Assembly (NCBI GenBank): GCA_020161535.1
Contig: JAIUNW010000004.1
Coordinates: forward strand, 186,001 to 250,000
Reading direction: 5' to 3'
Length of the DNA: 64,000 bases
DNA from: Bacteroidota bacterium
GTDB taxonomy: Bacteria > Bacteroidota > Bacteroidia > Chitinophagales > Chitinophagaceae
The position numbers were made by a program, and so were the translations under genes. Under the pieces are notes generated by a model. That model ran no database searches, was not told the DNA's origin, and saw only the letters and a program-made list of their open reading frames with translations. This document shows, one piece after another, positions 35,206-43,361 of this stretch (position 1 is the stretch's first letter; each line of letters starts with the position of its first letter).

Positions 35206-35349
35206 CTACCTCACATGGAATGCGATTTTTCCTATCCATCCGCAATCAAATCTCCATGGCAATGGGGCATTCCCTGGGTATTCGCAAATCAATTGAAAGT
35301 CTAATCTGTCTTTTGAGAATAAATAAGTAGTTGGAAATTCACCTAGCTG
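35206..35349 (-). pseudogene. Open-frame remnant, 47 codons, no start
   Basis: On the minus strand an open frame of 47 codons reads QLGEFPTTYLFSKDRLDFQL and continues with CEYPGNAPLPWRFDCGWIGK before a TAG at 35206. It has the aromatic-rich, mixed composition of a real protein C-terminus, but a TAA (35350-35352) closes it upstream and there is no ATG. It ends 38 bases before the zinc-ribbon start, in the same direction. No family was recognised. It may be the end of a decayed gene, or chance. Confidence 0.35.
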
Positions 35350-35496
35350 TTAAGATGCACGCTAAATCGTTGGGTATTCATTTTCTCCCTCGCAAATACA
35401 CAAAATCATTCGGGTACTTGCGATATAAAACGTATGTACACTTAACAAGTTCTACAAAAAAGCGACACACGTCAGCAAACTTGCACTTCTATGCCG

Positions 35497-35702
35497 CTGC
35501 GGTCTCTAGGTGAAGGCCTCCGTTCGCGTCTTGCTATCCGTTAACAACAATTGAAAAGTTCAACCACTACCCACCAACAACCCTCGCCAAATCAACAACT
35601 TCGAATCGCGTCAAAAAACCTCTATTCTTCTGCGGTCTCTAGGTGAAGGCCTCCGTTCGCGTCTTGCTATCCGTTTACAACAATTGAAAAGTTCAACCAC
35701 TA
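35497..35702. repeat. 73-base direct repeat, period 133
   Basis: CTGCGGTCTCTAGGTGAAGG begins two nearly identical 73-base copies, at 35497-35569 and 35630-35702 (one base differs in TCCGTTAACA versus TCCGTTTACA). Each is followed by the same tail, AAATCAACAACTTCGAATCG, at 35589 and 35705. That tail is the reverse complement of the core of the left array, so this repeat is part of the same repeat family. Confidence 0.85.
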
Positions 35703-35704
35703 TC

Positions 35705-35945
35705 AAATCAACAACTTCGAATCGAGTCAAAAAACCTCTGTCCCTCTGCGCCCTCTGCGAGAAAAAAAACTCTGCGAGAAAAAAAACTCTGCGAGAAAAA
35801 AACTCTGTTAGAAACAAAACTCAGCGAGAAAATATGCACGAAGCAACAAACGCTTATAAAATTGCAAAAAAAGCCTCTGTAGAAAGTGTAAAGAAAAAAA
35901 TCTCTAAAAAAGAAACACTCCGCGCGAAACAAGAACCTCCGCGAA
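35705..35945 (-). repeat. Right array of CGCAGAG-type repeats, inverted
   Basis: On the minus strand this reads TTTTCTCGCTGAG, TTTTGTTTCTAACAGAG, several TTTTTTTCTCGCAGAG units, then GGGCGCAGAGG and TTGACTCGATTCGAAGTTG. Unit for unit it matches the first 130 bases of the left array (34424-34556), including the diverged first units, so the two are inverted copies about 1.1 kb apart. From 35841 to 35945 the units become degenerate and reach almost to the stop of the DUF5686 gene. Confidence 0.85.
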
Positions 35946-35955
35946 CTCTTCCTCA

Positions 35956-38481
35956 TCAGAAGGCCAGCCTAAAACTCCCAAACACCCCAAACCGACTCAC
36001 GCGCGCCTCGGGCAATGGCTGCGGCAGTACCCGCCACACCAGGTCAACGCGAAACACTTTGAAGATATTATCTACGCCCGTGCCCAGTTCGAGGTACATC
36101 TTGCCATTGAGGTCTTTGAACTGGTTATAAGGGTTGTTGAAGTTGAGGGTTTTGTTGGCCTCGCTAATGCCGGTGGTAATGCCTTTGGCGCTCCAGAATT
36201 GGCGGAATTTCAATTTGCGGGTAAGGGGAATGAACCGGAAGAGGCCGTTGCCGAAATTGTGTTCTACGTTAAAGCCCGCATAGCGATCGCCGATGTATTC
36301 CCAGCGCGCCATCAGGTTGAAGGCATATTTGTTGTAATAGTAGATTTCATTGCCGGGCATCACATTCAGCAGCATATAGGGTAGGGTGCCAGAAATTTTG
36401 CCGCCGAAGAAATTGTAATAAAGGCTGCCGTATGGCGCTATTTTCATGTAGTCAGATACACTGGCGTATATTTTATCATAGCTGTAATGGCTGTTGAAGA
36501 CATTGGGAATGCCGCGCGCATACATGAATTCAAGAATGGGATAGGAAGAACCCAGACTGAAACGGTTGAAATTGGTTTCCAAAAATCGTTCGTTGTATGC
36601 AAAGCGCACCCGCAGGCCCAGTTCGAAATTGGTCAGGTCGGCGCCCTTGCCATTTACATTTTCAAAAATCTCTTTGGGCGGCAGGTTTTTCAGCGGGTCA
36701 AATGTTTTATGCTGGGCAATCAGGGTGGCTGAAATGCCCGGACTCCATTCTTTGAAATACTCCACCTTGGCTTCTTTGATCTGCATGAACTTGAGGGGTA
36801 TCTTGTTCTTGCGAATGGCCAGGGCGAAGATATTATCGGTGCTTATTTCGTCGTAATAGGTTTGCCCGTTGTCGAGGTCTTTGGTATAACTGGCATGTAT
36901 ATACGAACGCGGACTCCGGCTAAACAGGTACTTGGCTTCAACCTTGCCTTTGAAAGCTTTGTCGCCGAAGCCATAAGCCAGGTAACCATGCAGGTAGAGG
37001 TTTTTATTGAAGCCGGGATTGGTACCCAGGTCAAAACGCATCCGGAAACCTTCCCAGGAATTGCCGGTAAACCAGTTGTACCAGGGACCGATCTCAAAAT
37101 TCCCCACATTGCGGTAACCAGTGGCCAGGAAATTGACCGTGGTAACATAGCGTTTGAACAGCGGCATTTTTTGCAGCGTATCAATCATCGCATAAATGGC
37201 TGCTTCATTTTTGGAAAGGTCTTCATGCCGCGAACCCGACCAAAAGCTATCGGCCTTGGCCATCGCGCCCTGCGCAAAGAGAATTTCCGATTGCATTTTA
37301 TTTTTCGCCACCGTGTCGCGAATCGACGGGTCATCCACTACAATATCGCGGTAGGTCGTCGTCTTCCGACCAATCACACCAAAGGCCGATTTGCCAATCG
37401 GTGCTATATCTACCACGAATTTATCTTTTACCAAAAACCAGGTGCTGTCGTTGATCTGTTTGTATTCTTGTATCAGGCTGAGTTTGTCGACAAAGTTGAT
37501 ATTGGCTTCGCGACTCAGGGCCAGGGTCATTTTCTGCACAGCCCAGGTGGTATCATGCACCCAACAATCGCCCTCAAAAGTGTTTTCACCTTTTCGTTTG
37601 GGCGTAAACGCCATGTGAATGAGTCGCTTTCCGGCCACAAACTGGCTGTCGAGTACTTTGTAATTATAGTAGGCATCGCCATTATCGCTGATGGGACTTA
37701 CAAACTGTTTGTCAAATACCGGAATAAAGTTCGCATATACATTGACGTTCTGTTCGGTACCGCCCAATAGTTTGCTGATGCTTTCATTGTTGATGCCGAT
37801 GGTTTTAACGGCCTTGATGATTTCTCGGGTACGCCAGGGCGATTTCTGGTAATAGTAATCGGAAATGGTTTCGGTGAGGTAGACCGGCAGAAAGGGTTGG
37901 CCTTCGGTAGTATCCATATTATCGAGAATAAAACCAAAAGGCTTCAACAGGCTAAAATCGCGCAGCTTATCTTTTTTCAGTCGATTGAGGTCGAGCTCCA
38001 GCTTGTTGTACAGCTCGTATTTGAACGATGCATATTTGTACCGGTCGTTGATCGGTTTCTTTTTGACGATGCGTTTCCACATCAGGTAGCCGCGATCGAT
38101 TTTTCGTTTCACAACTACTTCGGCCGTCATCTTGCCGCGAACCATTTGTAATACCAGGTCGATCGACTGACCATTGTCGGTTGAGAGCCTCGCTGCCAAC
38201 TCCGGACTAAGGGGCACCAGCAGGTCCTGGTAGCCCACATAGGTGACCAGCAAGGTATCGGTAGGCCAATGGTCAACACGTAAAATGAAACTGCCGGCAG
38301 AATCGGTCAACCGGCCGGTGGTCGCCAGTTTGAAGCTAACAGAAGCGAATGGTATGCGTTCATCACTGAGTTTGTCTTTTACATAACCCCTGATGATCTT
38401 TCCCTGGCCCAAGGCCAACTGGGTAATCAACAAAATAAGCAGTATACCGGCGCCGCGAAGACTAGTCGCTCTCAATTCCAT
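35956..38481 (-). CDS. DUF5686 outer-membrane protein with CarboxypepD_reg-like domain
   Basis: An 841-aa outer-membrane protein. The signal peptide (ILLILLITQLALGQ) is followed by a carboxypeptidase regulatory-like domain (IIRGYVKDKLSDERIPFASV to YVGYQDLLVPL), then the DUF5686 region (KKKPINDRYKYASFKYELYN, EIIKAVKTIGINNESISKLL) and a C-terminal beta-barrel ending in Phe (FRLAF). Members are abundant in Bacteroidota; the function is unproven, with surface assembly or transport suspected. The 5' side is free-standing, and the 3' end abuts the repeat islet. Confidence 0.88.
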   Translation of the reverse strand: MELRATSLRGAGILLILLITQLALGQGKIIRGYVKDKLSDERIPFASVSFKLATTGRLTDSAGSFILRVDHWPTDTLLVTYVGYQDLLVPLSPELAARLSTDNGQSIDLVLQMVRGKMTAEVVVKRKIDRGYLMWKRIVKKKPINDRYKYASFKYELYNKLELDLNRLKKDKLRDFSLLKPFGFILDNMDTTEGQPFLPVYLTETISDYYYQKSPWRTREIIKAVKTIGINNESISKLLGGTEQNVNVYANFIPVFDKQFVSPISDNGDAYYNYKVLDSQFVAGKRLIHMAFTPKRKGENTFEGDCWVHDTTWAVQKMTLALSREANINFVDKLSLIQEYKQINDSTWFLVKDKFVVDIAPIGKSAFGVIGRKTTTYRDIVVDDPSIRDTVAKNKMQSEILFAQGAMAKADSFWSGSRHEDLSKNEAAIYAMIDTLQKMPLFKRYVTTVNFLATGYRNVGNFEIGPWYNWFTGNSWEGFRMRFDLGTNPGFNKNLYLHGYLAYGFGDKAFKGKVEAKYLFSRSPRSYIHASYTKDLDNGQTYYDEISTDNIFALAIRKNKIPLKFMQIKEAKVEYFKEWSPGISATLIAQHKTFDPLKNLPPKEIFENVNGKGADLTNFELGLRVRFAYNERFLETNFNRFSLGSSYPILEFMYARGIPNVFNSHYSYDKIYASVSDYMKIAPYGSLYYNFFGGKISGTLPYMLLNVMPGNEIYYYNKYAFNLMARWEYIGDRYAGFNVEHNFGNGLFRFIPLTRKLKFRQFWSAKGITTGISEANKTLNFNNPYNQFKDLNGKMYLELGTGVDNIFKVFRVDLVWRVLPQPLPEARVSRFGVFGSFRLAF

Positions 38482-38585
38482 AGCTGTGACGAAATTAGCA
38501 TAAGTCCCTTAACGCCTGGAGTACTTTAACAGTTGCATCCGGCGAAAAAAATTTGGCAATTCCGGAATATTTTATTGCTTTGTGT

Positions 38586-38599
38586 TACAAAGTGCTTTT
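38586..38599 (+). promoter_or_regulatory. Shared operator-like word before membrane-protein/regulator genes
   Basis: The 14-base string TACAAAGTGCTTTT directly precedes the ATG at 38600. The identical string occurs at 39563-39576, before creD. The right half-site CAAAGT is preserved; the left half is less symmetrical here than at creD. Both sites flank the gene for a winged-helix regulator. Confidence 0.5.
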
Positions 38600-39241
38600 A
38601 TGCCAACAGATTTAAGCGGTCTTGAAACGCTCAAAGACATCCGGCGGATGATGGAAAAGAGCAGCCGGTTCATCAGCCTGAGCGGCTGGAGTGGCGTGGC
38701 TGCCGGTATTTGCGCCCTGGTAGGTGCAGCGCTGGCCCACCATACAATCGATGAATATTACCAGCTTAACTATGGCACAGCCAATGCTTGTCCCGAATGC
38801 CTGCGCGACAAACTCGTTGTGATAGCCATTGGGGTTTTTGTGTCGGCCCTGGTTACTGCTTTTGTTTTCACGTATCTGCGCAGCCGGAAAGAAGGGGTGG
38901 CCATTTGGGGCGCATCGGCACGTCGCCTGCTTTGGAATACCCTGATCCCCATGCTGGCCGGCGGCGTACTGATTTTGAAAATGATCGATCTGCATATGTA
39001 TTCGCTGATTGGACCGGCGTCGCTGATTTTCTACGGACTGGCATTGGTAAATGGATCGCGGTACACATTAGGTGAAGTGCGTTACCTGGGATTAGCCATC
39101 CTGGTTACCGGCATGATCAGCGCCTGGTTTCCCAAAGCGACTTTGTATTATTGGGCTTTTGGTTTTGGTATCTTGCACGTGGCATATGGCATAGCGATGT
39201 GGTGGAAACACGAACGACCAGCGAGCGAAACAACTACATGA
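38600..39241 (+). CDS. Multi-spanning inner-membrane protein of regulator/creD locus
   Basis: A 213-aa membrane protein. After LSGLETLKDIRRMMEKSSRF come about five to six helices (GWSGVAAGICALVGAALAH; LVVIAIGVFVSALVTAFVF; LIPMLAGGVLILKMI and later). ACPECLRD holds two Cys in an external or internal loop. The ATG at 38600 is preferred over an in-frame GTG at 38582, because the operator-like word lies between them. Its stop overlaps the regulator start (ATGA). Proteins of this layout commonly precede the regulator in Bacteroidota. Function unknown. Confidence 0.75.
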   Translation: MPTDLSGLETLKDIRRMMEKSSRFISLSGWSGVAAGICALVGAALAHHTIDEYYQLNYGTANACPECLRDKLVVIAIGVFVSALVTAFVFTYLRSRKEGVAIWGASARRLLWNTLIPMLAGGVLILKMIDLHMYSLIGPASLIFYGLALVNGSRYTLGEVRYLGLAILVTGMISAWFPKATLYYWAFGFGILHVAYGIAMWWKHERPASETTT

Positions 39242-39537
39242 AAAATCCGATTGAACATTTAAATAAAGTTTTTGACAGCCGGATCAGGCTGGGTATCATG
39301 AGTGCACTCATGATAAATGCCGAAGTGAATTTCAATGAGCTGAAAGAATTGATTGAAGTAACCGATGGCAACCTCGCTACCCACCTGAAAACCCTCGAAG
39401 AAAATAATTATATCAAAGTGCAAAAAGGATTTGTAGGTCGAAAAACGAATACAACATATTCAGTCACCAAGGCAGGCGAAAAAGCATTCAAGTTGCACCT
39501 TGAAGCACTGGAAAAAATGATTAAGTCAATCAGCTGA
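39238..39537 (+). CDS. Winged-helix transcriptional regulator
   Basis: A 99-aa DNA-binding protein of the small winged-helix group (ArsR/MarR-like): LNKVFDSRIRLGIMSALMIN, then the recognition part ELKELIEVTDGNLATHLKTL and the wing GFVGRKTNTTYSVTKAGEKA. It has no sensor domain. The ATG at 39238 overlaps the upstream stop by four bases. It sits between two copies of a 14-base word that includes a CAAAGT half-site, so autoregulation and control of creD are likely. This regulator-creD pairing is seen in related genomes. Confidence 0.88.
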   Translation: MKNPIEHLNKVFDSRIRLGIMSALMINAEVNFNELKELIEVTDGNLATHLKTLEENNYIKVQKGFVGRKTNTTYSVTKAGEKAFKLHLEALEKMIKSIS

Positions 39538-39553
39538 TTTTTTTTAACCATAA

Positions 39554-39570
39554 ACTTTGAAATACAAAGT
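39554..39570. promoter_or_regulatory. Palindromic operator ACTTTG-N5-CAAAGT at creD start
   Basis: ACTTTG (39554-39559), five bases, CAAAGT (39565-39570): a perfect dyad fit for the adjacent winged-helix dimer. It lies on the putative creD TTG start (39557), so either translation begins later or repression is by direct block of the start region. Confidence 0.55.
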
Positions 39571-41374
39571 GCTTTTTAGTAAAACAATTCTCAAACCCCT
39601 GGTCGAATCATTTCGACTTTGGATCGTTACGGTGCTCAGTACCGCCATCATCACTGGGATTGCACTGGCACTTACCAGCAATGTCGAACCCGAGGTGTTC
39701 CTGGCGCTTATAATAGGCGGGTTGGTATTGGGTTTGCCGGTACTACTCGTGTTGTTGATTATGTTCACCATTATCGACAACCGTCCACTCAGCGCCACAG
39801 AAAAATCGAATCGTTTCGTGCAGGCGTTCTCCTTTCTTACCCTGGCCTGTACCATCCCATTTTTGGTTTTACCGATACTTGCAGGTGAGGCCATGGCCAC
39901 GGTGTTTCTAGTGTCGGCAGCTGTGCCGGTTTCAGCCAGCTTGTCTTATCTGCTGCAGCAAAAACACATTGATAACTTTTTCAGCGACAGCGAAAATGCA
40001 ATTGACACAGCGATAAACCACCCTAATAAAATCATAACCCAACTCATATCAAACAGGAAAACTCCCATTTTTATGCAAACCTCCACCACTCTTACCAAAG
40101 GCATTATTACCGCTCTACTGATCCTGGTAATGATGATCCCCACTTTTTTCATCAGCAATATTGTTTCTGAACGCAAATCGCGTCAGCAGGAAGTAGTAGC
40201 TGAAGTAAGTAACAAATGGGCTACTGCACAAACTGTGTCGGGCTATTTCTTATACATTCCCTATGAAATTCCCGTAAAAGATGTAAACGGTAAGATCAGC
40301 GCTGAACAAAGGGAGTTGATCATATTGCCCGAAACAGCCACCGTACAGTCGGTCATGCAACCAGAAGTACGCCCGCGATCTATTTACAAAGTATTGCTGT
40401 ACAAAAGCAAAAATCACCTGACGGGTGAATTCCGGTTGCAATGGCCCAAAGAATTGGATGCCGCACTGGTGCATTGGCAGGATGCTAAAATCTGTATGAC
40501 GATTGACGACATCAAAGGCATTGAAGAAAAACTGACAACGCAGTTGAATGGACAATCGCTCGAATTATCGCCCGGACTGCCCACTACAGCCCTCGGTAAA
40601 TCTGGTTTGTCCGCGTCATTAAACTGGACAGGCGCACCCACAGATTCGGTGATTGCATTCCGTTCAGATTTGGCGCTCAAAGGAAGTGAACAATTGCATT
40701 TTCTGCCATTGGCGGGCAATAGTCAGTTTGAAGTGAAGTCGACCTGGCCCAGCCCTTCGTTCGATGGCAACTACCTGCCCGGAACGCGTGAAGTGAACGA
40801 CAGCGGCTTTCTCGCCAAGTGGTCGTTTAACAAGGCCAACCTGCCTTTTGCGACACACCTGCAGTCCATCGGTTTTGAACCCGAAAAATTTGCCTTCGGT
40901 GTTACCATGGTGCAACCTGCCGATCAATATGCAAAAACCGAACGTAGTGTGAAATATGCAATTCTCTTTATCGGACTCACTTTTTCTTTGTTCTTTATTA
41001 TTGAACTCTTGCAGAAAAAACCCTTTCACCCGGTTCAGTATGTAATGGTTGGTATCGCCCTTTCGATCTTTTATACCTTGCTATTGTCGATCGGTGAGTT
41101 TATTCCGTTCGATTATGCCTACCTCATCGCAGCAACCGCCGTTGTTCTATTGATCAGTTTGTATGCCAAAGCGCATTTCAAATCGACACGCACCGCTTTC
41201 ATTTTCGGTACTGTGCTTACCTGCCTCTATGTGTTCACTTTTGTATTGGTTCGTCTCGAAGACACTGCGCTGCTGATTGGTAGTATTGGCTTGTTCTGTA
41301 TCCTGGCCCTGGCCATGTATTTCAGCCGACAGGTTAATTGGTATGGTCAACCGGCGGTGGCAACCACCGAATAG
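39557..41374 (+). CDS. creD: CreD-like inner-membrane protein with extra N-terminal 4-helix domain
   Basis: A 605-aa frame. The C-terminal 433 residues are CreD: the usual start MQTSTTLTKGIITALLILVM lies near residue 173, followed by SERKSRQQEVVAEVSNKWA, a periplasmic beta-rich part (GFEPEKFAFGVTMVQPADQY) and a block of C-terminal helices (YAILFIGLTFSLFFIIELL, FHPVQYVMVGIALSIFYTLL). The first 172 residues form an additional domain with about four helices, not part of ordinary CreD. The start could be TTG 39557 or GTG 39569. CreD is an envelope-integrity protein linked to colicin and beta-lactam responses. If the N-terminal domain is a separate gene, no stop separates it. Confidence 0.85.
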   Translation: MKYKVLFSKTILKPLVESFRLWIVTVLSTAIITGIALALTSNVEPEVFLALIIGGLVLGLPVLLVLLIMFTIIDNRPLSATEKSNRFVQAFSFLTLACTIPFLVLPILAGEAMATVFLVSAAVPVSASLSYLLQQKHIDNFFSDSENAIDTAINHPNKIITQLISNRKTPIFMQTSTTLTKGIITALLILVMMIPTFFISNIVSERKSRQQEVVAEVSNKWATAQTVSGYFLYIPYEIPVKDVNGKISAEQRELIILPETATVQSVMQPEVRPRSIYKVLLYKSKNHLTGEFRLQWPKELDAALVHWQDAKICMTIDDIKGIEEKLTTQLNGQSLELSPGLPTTALGKSGLSASLNWTGAPTDSVIAFRSDLALKGSEQLHFLPLAGNSQFEVKSTWPSPSFDGNYLPGTREVNDSGFLAKWSFNKANLPFATHLQSIGFEPEKFAFGVTMVQPADQYAKTERSVKYAILFIGLTFSLFFIIELLQKKPFHPVQYVMVGIALSIFYTLLLSIGEFIPFDYAYLIAATAVVLLISLYAKAHFKSTRTAFIFGTVLTCLYVFTFVLVRLEDTALLIGSIGLFCILALAMYFSRQVNWYGQPAVATTE

Positions 41375-41432
41375 CATTTCTCTGTACCCATCCTGTACTG
41401 CGCGGTAATTGTATGCTGCCCTGCCTGAAGAC

Positions 41433-41474
41433 AAATACGACACACATCGGTTCGCCGATGTGCTGTCGTATTTT
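41433..41474. terminator. Bidirectional terminator between creD and kdnB
   Basis: AAATACGACA (41433-41442) pairs with TGTCGTATTT (41464-41473), and inside it ACATCGG pairs with CCGATGT around a TTCG loop. Both ends carry A/T runs, so it can terminate the two convergent units. Confidence 0.8.
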
Positions 41475-41541
41475 ATCAATTAGATGACAGTCGCTTGAAA
41501 AAGGTAGCGTCGTTCGATTACGATAGTGTCGCTCGTAGTAG

Positions 41542-42618
41542 TTAAAGTCGCTCGTACAGTGCGCGCAATTTCTTCGCGTCAATTTTATCCTTCCAGTCTT
41601 TGCCGAGTGCATTTTCCCAAAGCGGCGCCATGCCCAACGATACATTGATCATCTTGTCAAACTGTTCGTCGGTGAGCCCCTTGGTGATGTGTTGGGGAAT
41701 ATCAATATGGTGTTTCTTCACCATCTCCTTAAACTTGGCCACACCTTCGGGATAATATTCTTCCAGCTTATCAAACACGATACAGTTGCCGATACCATGA
41801 CGCGTGCCCAGCAGGTAAGATAAACCATAACTCACCGCATGCGCTACTCCTACCTGCGAGTAAGCGATGCTCATGCCACCGGCATAAGAAGCCATCATCA
41901 GTTTTTCATCGGCATCATCGTCCCACGTATCCTTTTCCAGAAAAATCTCTTCACACAATGCCTGGGCCTTTTCGCCATACGATTTGCTAAACGCATTCAG
42001 GTATGTACCATTTAGCGACTCCACGCAATGGATAAAACAATCCATAGCGGTATAGAAGCGCTGGTTCACGGGCACTGATTTGGTGAGGGAAGGATCCAGC
42101 ACAATCTGGTCAAAAACGGTATAATCAGAGTTCATGCCCAGTTTGCGGGTGGGCCCGGTAAGCACGCAGGTGCGGCTTACTTCTGCACCGGTACCCGAGA
42201 TGGTAGGAACACCCACTTTGTACACCGCTGGGTATTTGATCAGGTCCCAGCCCTGGTAATCGACCGATGAACCAGGATTGGTCATCATCAGTGCCACGGC
42301 TTTGGCCATGTCCATCACCGAGCCCCCACCAATGCCAATAATGCCCGACACTTCTCCAAACTCAGCAGTAAGCTCATCGCGCAACTTATCTACATAACTT
42401 GTTTTCGGTTCCCGCGAAACATCAATGATCACCAGCTTGTCTTTGCCTTCCGTAGGCAGGCGGTTTAACAACGCCGGTTTGTCGCGGAAATATTCATCCA
42501 CAAAAAAGATCATCGGCGCATTTGGTTTGCGCTTGGGCGCAATGATCTCTCCGAGTTGATCAAAACAGCCATTTCCATAAACCACGTAACCGGTCAGTTT
42601 GAAGTTCCTGAATTTCAT
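41542..42618 (-). CDS. kdnB: Kdo 8-oxidase KdnB (iron-containing alcohol dehydrogenase family)
   Basis: A 358-aa metal-dependent alcohol dehydrogenase. NAD-binding GIIGIGGGSVMDMAKAVAL, VPTISGTGAEVSRTCVLTGP and the metal-binding AHAVSYGLSYLLGTRHGIGN are visible. In Shewanella, KdnB oxidises the C8 hydroxyl of Kdo so that KdnA can add an amino group, giving Kdo8N. Here it is the last gene of a unit with a KdsB-type cytidylyltransferase and a KdnA-type aminotransferase, the same gene set, which fixes the likely role. It lies 17 bases after kdsB. Confidence 0.87.
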   Translation of the reverse strand: MKFRNFKLTGYVVYGNGCFDQLGEIIAPKRKPNAPMIFFVDEYFRDKPALLNRLPTEGKDKLVIIDVSREPKTSYVDKLRDELTAEFGEVSGIIGIGGGSVMDMAKAVALMMTNPGSSVDYQGWDLIKYPAVYKVGVPTISGTGAEVSRTCVLTGPTRKLGMNSDYTVFDQIVLDPSLTKSVPVNQRFYTAMDCFIHCVESLNGTYLNAFSKSYGEKAQALCEEIFLEKDTWDDDADEKLMMASYAGGMSIAYSQVGVAHAVSYGLSYLLGTRHGIGNCIVFDKLEEYYPEGVAKFKEMVKKHHIDIPQHITKGLTDEQFDKMINVSLGMAPLWENALGKDWKDKIDAKKLRALYERL

Positions 42619-42635
42619 TTCAGCTCATTTTCTTG

Positions 42636-43361
42636 TTATAATAATTTGGCGGCCTTTACCAGGTCTTCGGGTGTATCAATTTCAACACCCATATAATCGG
42701 TAACAACCATTTTCATCGGAATACCATTTTCCAGGTAACGCAGGCACTCGATTTTTTCTGCGCGCTCCAACGGACTCGGCGGCAGTTTAGTGAAATCCAT
42801 CAGGGTTTGTTTGCGAAAAGCATACACCCCGATGTGCTCATAATAAATGGGTTGCAAGTCTTGGTTGCGGTGATAGGGTATGGGCGAGCGGGAAAAGAAC
42901 AAGGCATTGAAATGCAGGTCGACCGCTACTTTAACATAGTTCGGATCAGCGATCGATGCCGCGTCATTTAATACCTGCATCAACGAAGCCACCTGTACTT
43001 TTTTTCCTTCCGCGCCTTCAAACACCTGCAATAATTTTTCGAGCGGTTCTCGGCGGGTAAAAGGTTCATCGCCCTGTACATTGACAATGATATCGGCATC
43101 CATCTCTTCGGCGGCTTCAGCAATGCGATCGGTACCGCATTCGTGTTCCCGCTTGCTCATGATCACTTTTCCGCCATGTGCACTGATCTCATCATAAATA
43201 ATCGGATGATCGCATACCACCGCTACCTCGTCGAACAAACCGGTTTTCAAGGCCGATTCATAGGTACGCCAGATAACAGTTTTGCCGCCGAGATCGGCCA
43301 TCATCTTACCCGGAAACCGACTGGCGGCATAACGGGCAGGTATAAGCGCAATTTTTTTCAT
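42636..43361 (-). CDS. kdsB: CMP-Kdo/Kdo8N cytidylyltransferase
   Basis: A 241-aa KdsB: KKIALIPARYAASRFPGKMM at the start, VVCDHPIIYDEI, CGTDRIAEAAE and VNVQGDEPF are the family motifs. It couples Kdo-type sugars to CMP before transfer to lipid A. Given its position between kdnA and kdnB, it probably acts on Kdo8N, as the Shewanella enzyme does. Its start overlaps the kdnA stop by four bases (ATGA). Confidence 0.93.
   Translation of the reverse strand: MKKIALIPARYAASRFPGKMMADLGGKTVIWRTYESALKTGLFDEVAVVCDHPIIYDEISAHGGKVIMSKREHECGTDRIAEAAEEMDADIIVNVQGDEPFTRREPLEKLLQVFEGAEGKKVQVASLMQVLNDAASIADPNYVKVAVDLHFNALFFSRSPIPYHRNQDLQPIYYEHIGVYAFRKQTLMDFTKLPPSPLERAEKIECLRYLENGIPMKMVVTDYMGVEIDTPEDLVKAAKLL

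Noticed and set aside
35684..36130. 148-codon plus-strand frame through the right array
   Set aside because: It is built from the repeats (Lys/Arg/Asn-rich, repeated LRE/ARKK words) and then runs antisense into the DUF5686 gene.
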